Part shown: in pieces, positions 1 through 8,388 of the stretch | Layout: each line of letters starts with the position of its first letter | How positions within the stretch are numbered: the stretch's first letter is position 1 | NCBI RefSeq assembly: GCF_042648145.1 | Contig: NZ_JBHRWV010000010.1 | Coordinates: 1-64,000, forward strand | Reading direction: 5' to 3' | DNA: 64,000 bases | Origin: Salinicoccus sesuvii | GTDB lineage: Bacteria; Bacillota; Bacilli; Staphylococcales; Salinicoccaceae | The notes under the pieces: model-generated | The model's database searches: none | What the model was told of the DNA's origin: nothing | The model's input: the letters and a program-made list of their open reading frames with translations, nothing else | Translations under genes and position numbers: made by a program

Positions 1-102
1 CGGAGAGGCCCCACCTGTTCCCATGCCGAACACAGCAGTTAAGCTCTCCAGCGCCGATGGTAGTTGGACTGACGTCCCGTGAGAGTAGGACGCCGCCGGG
101 CA
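1..102 (+). rRNA. rrf: 5S ribosomal RNA, 3' part
   Basis: The first ~100 bases match the conserved body of bacterial 5S rRNA: the CCCATGCCGAACACAG segment at 20-35, GTTAAGCTC at 38-46, GATGGTAGT at 56-64 and GAGAGTAGGACG at 81-92. About 15 bases of the 5' end lie outside the window. It would be the last gene of an rRNA operon entering from the left. No tRNA genes follow before tsaE. Confidence 0.93.
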
Positions 103-144
103 GTACTTATACATAATTAAATTATGGATGCGATGAGCCGCATT

Positions 145-169
145 GAGACCTTTACAGGTCTCTTTTTTT
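145..169 (+). terminator. Terminator after rRNA operon
   Basis: Six-base stem GAGACC/GGTCTC with a TTTACA loop, followed directly by a run of seven T. A TATAAT box at 171-176 follows at once and probably serves the tsaE operon. Confidence 0.85.
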
Positions 170-207
170 GTATAATCGGATTATATGACAGACGAGGGGG
201 CATAAAT

Positions 208-675
208 ATGGAGTGTAGTATTCAAATAAATAATATTGAAGAAACCGAAAGGCTTGCCGATACAATAGCCCAAAATATAATGCCGGGCAGTATAATTCTT
301 CTATCCGGTGATCTGGGTGCTGGCAAGACAACATTCACACAATTTCTTGGTAGTTCTCTCGGAGTTAAAAGAAGAATGAGCTCTCCGACCTTTAATATTA
401 TCAAAACTTATCAGGGTAAATATACGATTCATCATATGGACTGTTACAGACTTGAGGATAGTGAAGAAGATTTGGGATTCGATGAATACTTCAATGATGA
501 TGATGTATCCATTGTAGAATGGCCTCAGTTTATTCAAGAATTTCTACCTGAGCAACGTTTGGAAATTCATATCGCTGTTGTTGAGCAAGTGAGACGCGTC
601 TTTACCCTCTCTTCATTAGGTCCGGGATATACTAAAATAATGGAGGCATTAGCAAATGATTTCCCTTCTAATTGA
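208..675 (+). CDS. tsaE: tRNA threonylcarbamoyladenosine biosynthesis ATPase TsaE
   Basis: Small P-loop ATPase that, with TsaB and TsaD, forms the complex making N6-threonylcarbamoyladenosine at A37 of ANN-decoding tRNAs in the cytoplasm. The Walker A motif G-D-L-G-A-G-K-T is at residues 34-41 and a VEW motif lies near residue 115, both typical of the family. At 155 residues it has the usual length. I start at the ATG at 208 because GAGGGGG at 194-200 is correctly spaced; the frame stays open to 124 but that part crosses the terminator stem. Its end overlaps tsaB by 20 bases, so the two are translated from one message. Confidence 0.93.
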   Translation: MECSIQINNIEETERLADTIAQNIMPGSIILLSGDLGAGKTTFTQFLGSSLGVKRRMSSPTFNIIKTYQGKYTIHHMDCYRLEDSEEDLGFDEYFNDDDVSIVEWPQFIQEFLPEQRLEIHIAVVEQVRRVFTLSSLGPGYTKIMEALANDFPSN

Positions 676-1312
676 TACTTCCAACAGACCGTTATCTGTA
701 GCTCTTAATAAGAACTGTATTTGTCTAGCGGAAATAAACACGACAGTAAAGAAGACACACTCGGCCACAGTGATGGTCTATATCAACCAATTGTTTAAGA
801 TGACAGGTTATAATAAAAAAAATATTGACCGAATTATAGTAGCCAGGGGGCCAGGATCATATACTGGTGTCCGCATCGGTGTTACTGTGGCAAAGACACT
901 GGCATATGCCCTTCGTGTTCCTCTCTACTCGGTATCTTCATTGGCTGTCATCGCATCTTCAAGCAATAGAACAGGCATACTGGTTCCCATGTTTGATGGG
1001 AGAAGAGGAAATGTTTACAGTGCAGCTTATCAAGTGGATCAGTCTGAGATGAGCATACGAGTTACGGAAGGGTATAGGTCTCTTGATGCATTGAGTGAAA
1101 AACTTGAAGAATATCCAAAGCAACAATCTCTTTTGGATGGTGATGAGAAATTCAGTGAAAAAATTGAATCATATCTCCACACAGTCCCACGTATTAGCAC
1201 GATTGAGAGGTACGTTACCATGATACGCGAGGAGGATGTTCACAGTATGGTTCCGGAATATCTAAAACTATCGGAGGCTGAGAAGAATTGGATGGAGCGT
1301 ACACAGAAATAA
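656..1312 (+). CDS. tsaB: tRNA threonylcarbamoyladenosine biosynthesis protein TsaB
   Basis: ASKHA-fold partner of TsaD, required for t6A synthesis but not itself the transferase. The N-terminal LLIDTSNRPLSVAL strand pair and the RGPGSYTGVRIGV segment near residues 64-76 are family hallmarks. Length 218 residues is normal. It starts inside the end of tsaE and its end overlaps rimI by 25 bases, so the four genes tsaE-tsaB-rimI-tsaD form a tightly overlapping operon, the order also found in Staphylococcus and Bacillus. Confidence 0.93.
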   Translation: MISLLIDTSNRPLSVALNKNCICLAEINTTVKKTHSATVMVYINQLFKMTGYNKKNIDRIIVARGPGSYTGVRIGVTVAKTLAYALRVPLYSVSSLAVIASSSNRTGILVPMFDGRRGNVYSAAYQVDQSEMSIRVTEGYRSLDALSEKLEEYPKQQSLLDGDEKFSEKIESYLHTVPRISTIERYVTMIREEDVHSMVPEYLKLSEAEKNWMERTQK

Positions 1313-1743
1313 GAAAAATGACAATCGAGGATCTGAAATCAGTATACGATATTGAATGTGCTTCTTTTCCTCACACTTCCTGGAATATGGAATCATTTTT
1401 AAGAGAGTTGACCGCTAACCAGTTTGCATACTATTTTGTGATAGAAAAGGAAGGCAATATCGTTGGCTATTGTGGTATGTGGCTGGTCATCGATCAGAGC
1501 CAGATAACAACCATAGCCGTCAGTGGTAAAGAGCAGGGCCAAGGCTACGGTCGGCAATTGATGCAGCATGCTAAAGCTTATGCATCAAATTCTGCTGATA
1601 TACTATCATTAGAAGTAAGTATCGACAACGAAAAAGCAATAAAGTTATATGAAAAAGAAGGGTTCCTCTATGGGGGAATTCGTAAAGATTACTATGGACC
1701 TGGAAAGGATGCACATGTGATGTGGATGAAGCTCAATGAATGA
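1288..1743 (+). CDS. rimI: Ribosomal protein S18 alanine N-acetyltransferase RimI
   Basis: GNAT-fold acetyltransferase. The acetyl-CoA binding loop appears as VSGKEQGQGYGRQLM near residues 71-85, followed by the conserved SLEVSIDNEKAIKLYEKEGF block. RimI acetylates the N-terminal alanine of S18 in Escherichia coli; the target in Gram-positives is less certain. The start is a TTG at 1288 served by a GGAGG at 1273-1277 that lies within tsaB; an ATG at 1318 is the alternative. It overlaps tsaD by eight bases. Confidence 0.9.
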   Translation: MDGAYTEIRKMTIEDLKSVYDIECASFPHTSWNMESFLRELTANQFAYYFVIEKEGNIVGYCGMWLVIDQSQITTIAVSGKEQGQGYGRQLMQHAKAYASNSADILSLEVSIDNEKAIKLYEKEGFLYGGIRKDYYGPGKDAHVMWMKLNE

Positions 1744-2758
1744 AGATGTCGTTATACTAAGTATCGAGACGAGTTGTGATGAAACAGCATGTAGTATTGT
1801 TAGAAATGGAAATGATATTCTAGCCAATGTTGTAGTCAGTCAGATCGAAAGCCACAAACGTTTTGGCGGTGTCGTGCCAGAAGTAGCTTCAAGACATCAT
1901 GTTGAGACGATAACAGTGGTTATTGAACAAGCACTTGAGACTTCGGGATTGATGCCAGAGAATCTATCTGCGGTAGCAGTGACGGAAGGGCCGGGTCTGA
2001 TTGGTGCACTACTAGTCGGTATAAATGCAGCCAAAGCTTTTAGTTTTGCTCATGATCTGCCATTGATTCCGGTCCACCATATTGCAGGACACATATACGC
2101 CAATCAGTTGGAAGAGGAGATCAATTTTCCACTCATCTCCCTCATTGTTTCAGGCGGACATACAGAATTAATCTATATGAAGGATCATTTATCTTTTGAA
2201 GTTATCGGAGAGACAAGGGACGATGCGGTGGGTGAAGCTTACGATAAGGTCGCCAGAGTTATCGGACTGCCGTATCCGGGTGGTCCTCATATTGATCGCC
2301 TCAGCACAGAAGGTAAGGACAGTTTTAATTTTCCAAGAGCTTATCTTGAGCCTGGAAGTTATGATTTTAGTTTCAGTGGTTTAAAGTCGGCAGTCATTAA
2401 CACATTGCACAACCATAGACAGAAAGATCTCGAAGTGAAAGATGAAGATGTAGCGAGGAGCTTTCAGGAGAGTGTCATTGATGTACTGACGAAAAAAACC
2501 ATGCAAGCCGTAACGGAATACGACGTTGAAAACTTGATCATCGCTGGTGGTGTCGCAGCAAACAGAGGCCTCCGCACACGATTTGAAACACTTTGTCAGG
2601 ATCAGAATATAAAATTGAGTGTTCCTGCTTTAAAATACTGCACAGACAACGCTGCAATGATTGGTGCGGTAGCTTATCATCTCTATAAACATAAAGCATT
2701 TGGTGATTTAGATCTTAACGGCAGAAACTATATTGATATTGAAGAATACAGTATATAA
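1736..2758 (+). CDS. tsaD: tRNA N6-adenosine threonylcarbamoyltransferase TsaD
   Basis: Catalytic subunit that transfers the threonylcarbamoyl group from TC-AMP to tRNA A37. Seen features are the ILSIETSCDETA start, the ASRHH segment, the metal-binding HHIAGH pair near residues 111-116, SLIVSGGHTEL, and the C-terminal IAGGVAANRGLR nucleotide site. The 340-residue length is standard. It is the last gene of the operon and is followed by a strong terminator. Confidence 0.96.
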   Translation: MNEDVVILSIETSCDETACSIVRNGNDILANVVVSQIESHKRFGGVVPEVASRHHVETITVVIEQALETSGLMPENLSAVAVTEGPGLIGALLVGINAAKAFSFAHDLPLIPVHHIAGHIYANQLEEEINFPLISLIVSGGHTELIYMKDHLSFEVIGETRDDAVGEAYDKVARVIGLPYPGGPHIDRLSTEGKDSFNFPRAYLEPGSYDFSFSGLKSAVINTLHNHRQKDLEVKDEDVARSFQESVIDVLTKKTMQAVTEYDVENLIIAGGVAANRGLRTRFETLCQDQNIKLSVPALKYCTDNAAMIGAVAYHLYKHKAFGDLDLNGRNYIDIEEYSI

Positions 2759-2793
2759 AAGGGCGGTCCTGTAACTCAGGACCGCCCTTTTAT
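2757..2793 (+). terminator. Terminator of tsaEB-rimI-tsaD operon
   Basis: Ten-base perfect stem GGGCGGTCCT/AGGACCGCCC (2761-2787) with seven-base loop and flanking A and T runs. The 225 bases between it and the end of the ABC-F gene hold no supported gene. Confidence 0.93.
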
Positions 2794-3018
2794 ATAGAGT
2801 ACAAAGTTTTATTTCCTAGCATCTGTGGATAAATTGTCGATAAAAAATAAAAATTTGAGGAAAGCCGACGATAACTGGGGATATATATGTGTACAAATCT
2901 GTGGATAAAAGGTGGACAATGTGGACCAATCGCAATGATCCCTGAGGTGAAAGGTTCGGTGCTGTGTATAACATCAGACAACTGATCCATCACTTTAAAA
3001 GAAGGGTATTTTCAGAGT

Positions 3019-4932
3019 TTATACTTCTTCAATCTGTGCCTCTGTTTCTTCCCACTCGAGCATCTTAGATTCCAATGCTTGTTGCTTCTCGATCAACTGC
3101 TGATTGTATTCCGATGCTTTCTCGTAGTCACCATATACTTCAGGCTCGGCTAGTTTCTCTTCTATACTCGAAATTTCTTCTTCCAGTTGGAGAATATTTT
3201 CTTCAATTCTCGAAGCAGCACGTTTCAGTTTCTGCATTTCATTACGCTTTTGCTTCTGCTGCTGATAATCGGAACCACTCTGCTCATCAGATCGGTTACT
3301 TTCTTCTTGGATGGCGAGCGAAGCCTGCTCATCCTTCTTGTGACGGTAATAGCTATAATCTCCATTGTAGATCTTTACATGCTGCTGATCCATTTCCACA
3401 ATCTTGGTTGCAATGCGGTCAATGAAGTATCGGTCGTGAGAAACGAATAGGATTGTTCCGGGGAAGTTCTGAAGGGCTTTCTCAAGGACTTCCTTACTGT
3501 CGATATCCAAGTGGTTGGTTGGTTCATCGAGTATGAGTAGATTATTTTTTTCTAGCATCAACCGGGCCAACTGTATACGTGCTTTCTCGCCACCGCTTAA
3601 ATCGTTGACACTTTTTAGTACTTCTTCCTGAGTAAAAAGGAAGCGGCCAAGGACTTTGCGAACATCGCTTTCATTCATTTCTGGATACTCGTGCCATAGT
3701 TCCTCTAATACGTTTCTGTTAGAGGTGAATTCTGCCTGTTTCTGATCATAATACCCGATGGAAACATTCGTCCCATATATGATCTCTCCCTCATGCCGCG
3801 GCAGCTCTTTGGCAATCGTCTTTACAAGAGTAGATTTGCCTATACCATTTGGACCGATGATGGCCAGCCGGTCGCCTTTATCGACATTCAGAGTGATGCC
3901 ACTGTTTAGTGTCTGCTCATATCCAATGGAGAGGGAGTTGATTCTGAGAACATCGTTCCCGCTTTCCCTTCTTATATCAAAAGAAAAACGTGCACTTTTG
4001 CGGTCGATCATCGGTGTATCCATCCGATCCATCTGTTCCAGTTTCTTACGTCTGCTTTTGGCCATATTACTCGTCGATGCTCGCGCTATGTTTTTTTCAA
4101 CGAATGTTTGGAGCTGTTTGATCTCCTTCTGCTGATGTTCATACGCCTTTACCTGCAGACTGAAGTTTTTTTCTTTCTCTTTCACATACTTCGTATAATT
4201 GCTGTGGTAGAGTGTTCCTCGATGCATCTCGACTTCGAATATCTTGTCTACGGTACGATCAAGGAAATAGCGATCGTGACTGATAATCGCAATTGCCCCG
4301 GTGAAGCTGTTCAGGTACTGTTCAAGCCATGTTACAGTCCCCATATCGAGATGATTGGTTGGCTCGTCGAGCAGTAGCAGATCGGGTTTTGACAAAAGCA
4401 TCTGGCCGAGTGCAAGGCGTGTCTTCTGACCACCTGAGAAAGCATCGACATTACGATCAAGATCATCGTTCGAAAAGTTCAGGCCGATAAGGACTGTCTT
4501 AATCTGGGCATCAATTGTATAGCCGCCACTAGATTCGAAGATGTTCTGCAGTCTGTCGTATTTCTCCATCTGTTCACTATAGGAGGGATGCTGGTAATCG
4601 TGTTCTGCTAGCCATCTGGTTGTGGCGTTCATTTCCTCTTGGGTATACAGTAGATCGGCGAAGGGTCGCATCATTTCATCCCTTACAGTCTGAGTGGATT
4701 CAAGTGTCATCTGCTGGGTAAGGTATCCAATTGCAATACCCTTCGGAGTTGTGATTCTGCCTTCTTCAATACCGAGTTCCCCGGCCATCATCTTCATTAA
4801 TGTCGTCTTGCCGGCACCGTTTTTGCCGACGATACCGACTGTTTCACCTTTTTTTATTTCAAGGTTTATATTTGAGAAAATCTGGTCTGTACCGAAAGAC
4901 TTTCCTACATTTCCTAATTGCATTACTATCAT
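3019..4932 (-). CDS. ABC-F family ATP-binding protein (YdiF-like)
   Basis: Soluble protein with two ABC ATPase modules and no membrane segment, the architecture of ABC-F ribosome-associated translation factors. Walker A of module 1 is G-K-N-G-A-G-K-T at residues 36-43, with signature SGGQKTR and Walker B LLLLDEPTNHLD; module 2 has GPNGIGKST, LSGGEKAR and LLILDEPTNHLD. A charged linker of about 80 residues separates them and a coiled-coil tail rich in Glu, Gln and Lys closes the protein. Position between tsaD and rex matches ydiF of Bacillus and its staphylococcal counterpart. Some ABC-F proteins protect against antibiotics, but nothing here points to that role. The start at 4932 has GGGGGA seven bases upstream. 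Confidence 0.92.
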   Translation of the reverse strand: MIVMQLGNVGKSFGTDQIFSNINLEIKKGETVGIVGKNGAGKTTLMKMMAGELGIEEGRITTPKGIAIGYLTQQMTLESTQTVRDEMMRPFADLLYTQEEMNATTRWLAEHDYQHPSYSEQMEKYDRLQNIFESSGGYTIDAQIKTVLIGLNFSNDDLDRNVDAFSGGQKTRLALGQMLLSKPDLLLLDEPTNHLDMGTVTWLEQYLNSFTGAIAIISHDRYFLDRTVDKIFEVEMHRGTLYHSNYTKYVKEKEKNFSLQVKAYEHQQKEIKQLQTFVEKNIARASTSNMAKSRRKKLEQMDRMDTPMIDRKSARFSFDIRRESGNDVLRINSLSIGYEQTLNSGITLNVDKGDRLAIIGPNGIGKSTLVKTIAKELPRHEGEIIYGTNVSIGYYDQKQAEFTSNRNVLEELWHEYPEMNESDVRKVLGRFLFTQEEVLKSVNDLSGGEKARIQLARLMLEKNNLLILDEPTNHLDIDSKEVLEKALQNFPGTILFVSHDRYFIDRIATKIVEMDQQHVKIYNGDYSYYRHKKDEQASLAIQEESNRSDEQSGSDYQQQKQKRNEMQKLKRAASRIEENILQLEEEISSIEEKLAEPEVYGDYEKASEYNQQLIEKQQALESKMLEWEETEAQIEEV

Positions 4933-5024
4933 ATTAATTCCCCCACTCCATTCAATTTTACAATAAATGAGTCAAAAAAACGATGAAATTAAATGACAAT
5001 GACTACACTATGAAAATGGAGATA

Positions 5025-5033
5025 TGCTATAAT
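5025..5033 (+). promoter_or_regulatory. Extended -10 promoter of rex
   Basis: TG-C-TATAAT, an extended -10 box, 37 bases upstream of the TTG chosen for rex. No good -35 hexamer is seen, which is common with extended -10 promoters. Its position downstream of the ATG at 4983 argues against that upstream start. Confidence 0.6.
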
Positions 5034-5069
5034 ATACCAACAGAGTGCAATAGAAGAGGTGTGGGACAT

Positions 5070-5702
5070 TTGAATAGTAAAAAGAAAATCCCAAACGCAA
5101 CAATGAAACGTCTTCCTTTATACTATAGATTTTTCAAGAACGCCGAAAAATCCAGTGTAGATAGAGTTTCCTCAAGAGAGATCAGCGAAGCACTGGATAT
5201 TGATTCAGCCACAATTAGGAGAGATTTCTCCTACTTTGGTGAGCTCGGCAGGAAAGGTTACGGCTACAATGTCAAGAGCCTGCTGAATTTCTTCATGGAG
5301 CATATCCAGGGTAACGAAGTGAGGAACGTAGCGATCATTGGTGCAGGGAATTTGGGCAGTGCATTATTAAACTACAAATTCAACAACATAAATGATAGAA
5401 TGAATGTGGTAGCTGCTTTTGATAGTAATGCTCAGATCGTCGGGACATCCATCAATGGCACGGCAGTATATCATTCGGATGAGCTTGAAGATCTGGTCAG
5501 TCAGCACGGCATAGACGTCGCGATACTCACCCTGCCAGCTGAAGTCAGTCAAAATATGGCTGAGCGTCTGGTGGAAGCGGGTATCAAAGGCATACTCAAC
5601 TTCACGCCGATCAGATTGAACGTAAGTGATGAAATCTATGTCCATAATATAGATTTGAGCGTTGAATTACAGGCACTATTCTTTTATATGAAACATATCT
5701 AG
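5070..5702 (+). CDS. rex: Redox-sensing transcriptional repressor Rex
   Basis: Dimeric repressor that senses the NADH/NAD+ ratio. An N-terminal winged helix (SATIRRDFSYFGELG, the recognition region) is followed by a Rossmann domain with I-G-A-G-N-L-G-S-A-L. I choose the TTG at 5070: AGAGGTG lies nine bases upstream, the product of 210 residues then has the family length (211 in S. aureus as I recall) and begins NSKKKIPNATMKRLPLYYR like its homologues. The frame extends to an ATG at 4983, but that extension contains the promoter box. rex leads an operon with tatA and tatC. Confidence 0.93.
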   Translation: MNSKKKIPNATMKRLPLYYRFFKNAEKSSVDRVSSREISEALDIDSATIRRDFSYFGELGRKGYGYNVKSLLNFFMEHIQGNEVRNVAIIGAGNLGSALLNYKFNNINDRMNVVAAFDSNAQIVGTSINGTAVYHSDELEDLVSQHGIDVAILTLPAEVSQNMAERLVEAGIKGILNFTPIRLNVSDEIYVHNIDLSVELQALFFYMKHI

Positions 5703-5712
5703 GAGGGATACT

Positions 5713-5979
5713 ATGCTCGAAACATTAATGCCGGTGACGCTGATGGCAGTAGGCCCGACAAGTATGATCGTGATTGCTGTTGTAGCATTGATCATATTCG
5801 GACCTAAAAAATTGCCTCAATTCGGACGCGCAATGGGTTCAACTTTAAGAGAATTTAAAGATGCAACCAAAGGTCTCGCCACTGATGATGATGACGATGA
5901 CGACGAACGCGATAAGAAACAACAACCAAAGAAGATCGAAACAGTCGAAGTTGAAAAGGTTGAAGAAACTAAAGTATAA
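5713..5979 (+). CDS. tatA: Sec-independent protein translocase TatA
   Basis: Pore-forming subunit of the twin-arginine translocase. It has one N-terminal membrane helix (about residues 15-30), the FGP motif at the hinge (FGPKKLPQFGRAMG), an amphipathic helix, and an acidic then basic tail with a run of Asp. AGGAGGG lies just upstream and overlaps the end of rex. The rex-tatA-tatC order parallels rex-tatAy-tatCy in Bacillus subtilis. Confidence 0.94.
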   Translation: MLETLMPVTLMAVGPTSMIVIAVVALIIFGPKKLPQFGRAMGSTLREFKDATKGLATDDDDDDDERDKKQQPKKIETVEVEKVEETKV

Positions 5980-5985
5980 AGATCC

Positions 5986-6013
5986 AAAGGGGTGGCGAAA
6001 GCCGCCTTTTTTT
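5986..6013 (+). terminator. Weak hairpin between tatA and tatC
   Basis: GGTGGC/GCCGCC stem (one G-T pair) with GAAA tetraloop and eight T. It lies 20 bases before the tatC start and probably lowers readthrough, giving more TatA than TatC, which matches the excess of TatA needed by the translocase (inference). Confidence 0.6.
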
Positions 6014-6033
6014 TGAAGAGGTGAAAACGAATT

Positions 6034-6795
6034 ATGAACGACTCGGAAAAAAGGGAGATTACCGAGCATCTGGATGAATTGAGAAAGCGGCTACTGATTG
6101 TCATGTACTTTTTCGTAGGTGCATTGATCATCGGTTTTTTCCTGTCTAAGCCATTGATTTATCATATGCAGAATGCTCCATGGACACAAGCAATACAGAT
6201 GCATGCATTCCAGGTAACGGATCCATTGAAAATTTATTTAATGATTATCGTTGTCATCGGTTTCGTTATTGTGCTGCCAGTAATTCTCTATCAACTCTGG
6301 GCATTTGTTTCTCCGGGGTTATACAGTAATGAGCAGAAGCTGACTTTGAGTTATATACCGATTGTCATGATCCTGATGCTACTCGGTATGGCTTTTGGTT
6401 ATTTCGTTCTTGTGCCCTATATCATCCAGTTCACGTTCGAATTATCCGAGGACATGGGTATCGAAACGACGATTGGAATCAACCAGTATTTTGGCTTCCT
6501 TTTCAGGACGGTGTTGCCATTCGGAATCATATTCCAGATGCCGATTCTAGTCTTGTTCTTAACCCAGCTAGGACTATTGACGCCATCCTTTTTGAAGCAG
6601 AACAGAAAATATGCCTACTTCATTTTGTTGGTGGTCGCAGCGCTTATTGCACCACCGGATGTGATGACGCATGTCATGATTACTATACCGATGATTATTC
6701 TTTATGAAATTAGCATCTACATTTCCAAAATCGGCTATCGTAGATATCTGAAAGCAGAGCAAAAAGCACTAGAGGAATCGTTGGATTCCGAATAG
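6034..6795 (+). CDS. tatC: Sec-independent protein translocase TatC
   Basis: Six-helix membrane protein that binds the twin-arginine signal peptide. The N-terminal EHLDELRKRL motif (residues 9-18) and the later PLLDELR-independent segments LVPYIIQFTFEL and LPFGIIFQMPILVLFLTQLG are typical. Length 253 residues. The ribosome binding site GAGGTG is at 6019-6024. GH32 starts only 11 bases downstream and may be cotranscribed. Confidence 0.95.
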   Translation: MNDSEKREITEHLDELRKRLLIVMYFFVGALIIGFFLSKPLIYHMQNAPWTQAIQMHAFQVTDPLKIYLMIIVVIGFVIVLPVILYQLWAFVSPGLYSNEQKLTLSYIPIVMILMLLGMAFGYFVLVPYIIQFTFELSEDMGIETTIGINQYFGFLFRTVLPFGIIFQMPILVLFLTQLGLLTPSFLKQNRKYAYFILLVVAALIAPPDVMTHVMITIPMIILYEISIYISKIGYRRYLKAEQKALEESLDSE

Positions 6796-6806
6796 GGGGG
6801 TTCCAG

Positions 6807-8276
6807 GTGAAATTCAATTGGGATGAAGAAGCACCTCAGGTGCTTGATGGCAGTGATGAAAAATGGATGCACCAGCTTGGAAGGGCGCAAGAAGATCCAT
6901 GGCGGCAGAAATATCATATCCAACCGCCTGCAGGCAGTATGAATTCATTGGACGGTTTCGTTTATCATGAGGGCAGGTATCATATCTTATACCAGTGGGC
7001 TCCCTTCTACTCACAAGGTAAAAAGTATCTATATCACGTCACATCGGAAAATCTTGCTGTCTATCACGATATGGGAATAGCAAGCACACTACCGCAAGGT
7101 GCATGTTCAGGTTCTGCTTCTACAATGGACGATCTGCATACGTACCATACAGTAATCGATGGAGATATATCACATCAGGAACATACGGTGTGGATTTCAG
7201 GAACAGGGGTGCTTCGTCCATCCCACACAGAGATCATTATGAAAGGATCGCCAAAAGGATATGGTGCAACTCTCAAAGATCCGAAGGTGTGGGAGGAAAG
7301 TGAAAGATATTTCATGATGCTCGGAGCGATGACACAAGATGAGTTCGGGCGTGTGCTCTGCTTCAGAGGCACAAACCTTGAAACTCTCGACTATCTGGGT
7401 GAACTGAAAACCGATCTTGACCAATTTGGTTTTATGTGGGAATCGCCTGAGCTGTTTGAATTGGATGGTGGTGATGTCCTCATGTTCTGCCCACAAGGGC
7501 TCGACAAGTATCAACATAGCTACTGGAACATCTACCAGTCTGGATATATTCTCGGCAGTGTTGATAGAGAGTCGATGACAATGGTGCATGGCGAATTCAG
7601 TGAACTAGATCAAGGTTTTGATTTCTATGCGCCGAAGACGACCTGTGACGCTTTTGGAAGACGGTTTATGATCGGATGGATGGGAATGAAGGAAACGATT
7701 TATCCTACAGATGGCACGTGGTCACATTGTCTGACGCTGCCAAGGGAGTTGTCTATTGAAGAGGGGATACTGAGGCAGCGACCCGTGGCTGCGTTATCAA
7801 CTCTAAGAATGGATGAACTGACAGCGGAAGGATACTTTGATCATCGTCCGAAAAAGATGAAAGATTTCTATGGTGATAATTACGAGCTTACAATGGATAT
7901 CCTCGAGAATAATGCGACGCAGATATATATCAATTTGAGAATGAGCAGAAGAGAACAGACGAGTCTAATATATGATGCCGAGGCCCATACGCTTACACTC
8001 GATACGACTTTCAGTGGCCAGATGCCTGAGAATGTCGATGGCACAACACGTACAGCGAAGCTTGACGGTCCTCTTTTAAAACTCCGCATATTTGTAGATA
8101 TTTCAAGTATTGAAATTTTTATCAATGATGGGGAGGCGGTCATGACAGCCCGCATCTTTCCATCGGAAAAAGCAGAAGGGGTGGAACTGTCCACCGAACT
8201 TGGCAACTGCTATGTCAAATTGTCCAAATACAAATTAAAGCCCCTTTATGTGCATCCGGACGTTCAGACGGAATAG
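6807..8276 (+). CDS. Glycoside hydrolase family 32 protein (sucrose-6-phosphate hydrolase-like), altered nucleophile motif
   Basis: Five-bladed beta-propeller GH32 fructosidase fold plus C-terminal beta-sandwich, 489 residues, as in sucrose-6-phosphate hydrolases. Recognisable family blocks are HIQPP (37-41), YQWAPF (62-67), SGSAS, LKDPKVW (the RDP block), ESPELF (the acid/base EC block with Cys changed to Ser) and DFYAPKT. The first block, normally N-D-P-N-G with Asp as catalytic nucleophile, reads N-S-L-D-G at 46-50, so Asp is replaced by Ser47. The protein may be inactive, altered in specificity, or use Asp49. Start is a GTG with a GGGGGG 8 bases upstream. No sugar PTS or fructokinase is adjacent; an RpiR regulator follows. 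In S. aureus scrB sits at the same place. Confidence 0.85.
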   Translation: MKFNWDEEAPQVLDGSDEKWMHQLGRAQEDPWRQKYHIQPPAGSMNSLDGFVYHEGRYHILYQWAPFYSQGKKYLYHVTSENLAVYHDMGIASTLPQGACSGSASTMDDLHTYHTVIDGDISHQEHTVWISGTGVLRPSHTEIIMKGSPKGYGATLKDPKVWEESERYFMMLGAMTQDEFGRVLCFRGTNLETLDYLGELKTDLDQFGFMWESPELFELDGGDVLMFCPQGLDKYQHSYWNIYQSGYILGSVDRESMTMVHGEFSELDQGFDFYAPKTTCDAFGRRFMIGWMGMKETIYPTDGTWSHCLTLPRELSIEEGILRQRPVAALSTLRMDELTAEGYFDHRPKKMKDFYGDNYELTMDILENNATQIYINLRMSRREQTSLIYDAEAHTLTLDTTFSGQMPENVDGTTRTAKLDGPLLKLRIFVDISSIEIFINDGEAVMTARIFPSEKAEGVELSTELGNCYVKLSKYKLKPLYVHPDVQTE

Positions 8277-8388
8277 GGACAACGGATTTCAATGTCTGTA
8301 CACAATATTATTTCAATTCTGCTTATAATCGATTGAGTATTCTGTTATTATAAACTTACATACAGTGAGGGTGAGAGGAGAAGTGGAT

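Noticed and set aside
2790..2993. 67-codon minus-strand frame between tsaD and the ABC-F gene
   Set aside because: Starts without a ribosome site and overlaps the tsaD terminator; no recognised domain.
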